A DNA stretch of 5,166 nucleotides, from NCBI GenBank assembly GCA_945903675.1, contig CAMDOP010000256.1:1-5166 (forward strand), given 5' to 3'. A program made the translations under genes and the position numbers. This DNA comes from Crenothrix polyspora. GTDB taxonomy: Bacteria; Pseudomonadota; Gammaproteobacteria; Methylococcales; Methylomonadaceae. Shown in pieces: positions 3,841-5,166 of this stretch (the first letter of the stretch is position 1; each line of letters starts with the position of its first letter). The notes under the pieces were generated by a model. The model was not told the origin of the DNA and ran no database searches. It saw only the letters and a list, made by a program, of their open reading frames with translations.

Positions 3841-5166
3841 GTTTAGATGATAAAAGCGACGAGTTCTTAAATAAACAGCAGGAAGCTCCAACTGTTATTG
3901 ATAATGAAACTATCCGCAAGCTAGCATTATTAAAGCCAGTTGCGTATGACCGTGCAAGAGTCGCTAAAGCTAAGGAGCTTGGCATTAGACCTGCTGTATT
4001 AGATGCCGAAGTAAAAGCAGCAAAGTCGACAGAAAAAACTAGCAAGTTACCATTCCCAACCATTGAGCCGTATCCATACCAGATTAATCCAACCCAGCTA
4101 CTTAACGAGGTGACACGCGCAATACAGCAATTTATTGTATTAGACGAGCATCAGGCTCAGGCAGCGGCGCTATGGTGCGCACTGACATACTTTGTTGATG
4201 TAATTGAAATAGCGCCATTAGCAATCATTAACGCGCCAGAGCGTGCATGTGGAAAAACACAGCTACTCAATGTAATTGGTAAATTATCATATAGACCCCT
4301 TCCAGCTGCCAATGCCTCAGCCTCCGCCCTATTTAGGGCCGTCGAGCTTTGGTCACCTACAATTTTAATTGATGAAGCTGATACCTTCTTTGGAGATAAC
4401 CCAGAGCTACATGGCATGGTTAACGCTGGCTATGCTCGTGGAGGTTTTGTGTTACGAAGTGAATCTGTTGGTGATTCATTCGAGCCTACAGTGTTTTCTG
4501 TTTATTCAGCCAAAGCATTAGCTGGGATAAAACTTGAGAAACACTTGCCCGATTCCACAATGAGTCGTGGTGTCATCTTTAATCTACGTCGAAAACTATC
4601 GGGTGAAAGCGTTAGTCGTTTACGTCATGCCGACCCCGACCTATTCACTGGACTAGCGTCAAAGTTAGCAAGATTTGCAAAGGACTATTCTGGACAAGTG
4701 AGAATATCGCGCCCAGACCTACCCGATGCGCTATCAGACCGAGATCAGGATAACTGGGACGGTATGCTGGCTATTGCGTCATGTGCTGGCAATGAGTGGA
4801 TAAGCAAAGCACTAGGCGCGGCATTAAAGTTATCAGAGAGTTCGGGCGAAAATACTGTCAGCGCTGGCAATGAGCTGTTAAGTGATATTCAATCAGTCTT
4901 TGAAAGTCGGCGTATCAATAAAATATCTACAACGGATTTGATAGAGGCGCTATGTGACGACGAGGAAGCACCTTGGCTAACCTATAATCGAGGGAGTCCG
5001 ATTGTTCCAAGACAATTTAAAAAACAGCTAGAACCTTATGGAATTGAATCAAAAAAAATCACCGTAAATCTTAAGGAGGTTCGGGGATTCACATTATCAC
5101 AATTTAATGACTCTTTTGCGCGTTATCTTACCCCTCCGGTTTTATCTGTCTATACGTCGATAATAG
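3837..5166 (+). CDS. DUF3631 P-loop ATPase / helicase-like replication protein (3' end cut by window)
   Basis: The frame is open for 443 codons from ATG 3837 to the window edge. The start overlaps the preceding stop (ATGA) and has an AAAGGA site 9 bp upstream (3822-3827). The first ~75 residues are charged and probably a linker. Walker A is INAPERACGKTQLL (Gly139-Lys140-Thr141, with Pro134 where classical loops have Gly). Walker B is TILIDEAD (Asp179-Glu180). STMSRGVIFNLRRK (240-253) holds likely Arg-finger or sensor residues. SDRDQDNWDGMLAIASCAGNEW (~300-321) is a DUF3631 hallmark. The C-terminal part (~348-432; LIEALC..EEAPW, NRGSPIVPRQFKKQL) looks like a small DNA-binding wHTH typical of the family. 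These proteins occur in replication modules of plasmids, phages and islands, presumably as helicase or initiator; the reaction is not proven here. Only a short C-terminal piece is probably missing. Confidence 0.88.
   Translation, partial: MSLDDKSDEFLNKQQEAPTVIDNETIRKLALLKPVAYDRARVAKAKELGIRPAVLDAEVKAAKSTEKTSKLPFPTIEPYPYQINPTQLLNEVTRAIQQFIVLDEHQAQAAALWCALTYFVDVIEIAPLAIINAPERACGKTQLLNVIGKLSYRPLPAANASASALFRAVELWSPTILIDEADTFFGDNPELHGMVNAGYARGGFVLRSESVGDSFEPTVFSVYSAKALAGIKLEKHLPDSTMSRGVIFNLRRKLSGESVSRLRHADPDLFTGLASKLARFAKDYSGQVRISRPDLPDALSDRDQDNWDGMLAIASCAGNEWISKALGAALKLSESSGENTVSAGNELLSDIQSVFESRRINKISTTDLIEALCDDEEAPWLTYNRGSPIVPRQFKKQLEPYGIESKKITVNLKEVRGFTLSQFNDSFARYLTPPVLSVYTSII

Larger units (their letters stand above)
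870..5166. mobile_element. Left end of a tRNA-Thr integrated genomic island (satellite-like), right end outside window
   Basis: The tRNA fragment is followed by a P4-type integrase, an AlpA-type regulator, a primase zinc-finger protein and a DUF3631 ATPase, the typical order of integrase, control and replication modules in phage satellites and related integrative elements. The boundary near 870 is inferred from the point where tRNA identity ends. The right end should carry a second copy of the 826-870 segment within an intact tRNA-Thr. No structural phage, packaging or conjugation gene is visible, so the class is not settled. Confidence 0.75.

Noticed and set aside
3809..4417. Two minus-strand frames (84 and 86 aa)
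   Set aside because: Both are opposite the DUF3631 ATPase gene, whose Walker motifs fall in the same interval.
1..5166. CRISPR array, insertion sequence or riboswitch
   Set aside because: No regularly spaced repeats with unique spacers, no transposase or terminal inverted repeats, and no recognisable riboswitch core were seen on either strand.

Overview
The window looks like the junction between an AT-rich gammaproteobacterial chromosome and the left end of an integrated genomic island. The moderate-to-low GC, the UmuD sequence and the tRNA sequence suggest Moraxellaceae, most likely Psychrobacter or a relative. That placement is inference from sequence character; no species marker is present.

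Bases 1-~825 look like chromosome or an older flanking region. They hold the last codons of an upstream reading frame (1-36), whose short tail resembles a UmuC C-terminus. A leader with an 11-bp A-rich tandem repeat and a near-palindrome follows. Next is a complete UmuD-type self-cleaving S24 peptidase (160-663) with no umuC downstream. The gene-free stretch 664-1041 contains an inverted repeat, two ACTGGGACTA repeats, a rho-independent terminator facing left, and the 3' half of a tRNA-Thr(TGT) on the minus strand (826-875). The tRNA has no D-arm or 5' acceptor strand. The terminator lies just beyond its 3' end. This is the pattern left when an element integrates into a tRNA 3' end and supplies a replacement 3' end at its far side, so the intact tRNA-Thr is expected beyond the right edge of the window.

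From ~870 onward is the island. A leader with helically spaced TGCTTATTA repeats precedes a complete P4-type tyrosine integrase (1042-2253). An unrecognised 168-aa gene overlaps it by 4 bp. After a 111-bp gap a second gene set begins: an AlpA-type winged-helix protein (2868-3119), an unrecognised 100-aa protein (3122-3424), a stand-alone CHC2-type primase zinc-finger protein (3424-3840), and a DUF3631 P-loop ATPase (3837 to beyond the window end). The last four are joined by 2-bp spacing, a TGATG overlap and an ATGA overlap, so they are probably one operon.

The likely logic is that the integrase mediates insertion and excision at tRNA-Thr, and the AlpA-like protein switches excision or the operon on. 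The zinc-finger protein and DUF3631 ATPase would be the core of an autonomous replication module after excision. This suits a P4-like phage satellite or related integrative element. No capsid, packaging, conjugation or recognisable defence genes are inside the window, so the class of element and its cargo remain open. The least explained parts are the integrase-coupled 168-aa gene, the 100-aa gene with an 18-bp perfect palindrome inside it, and the phased repeats before the integrase.
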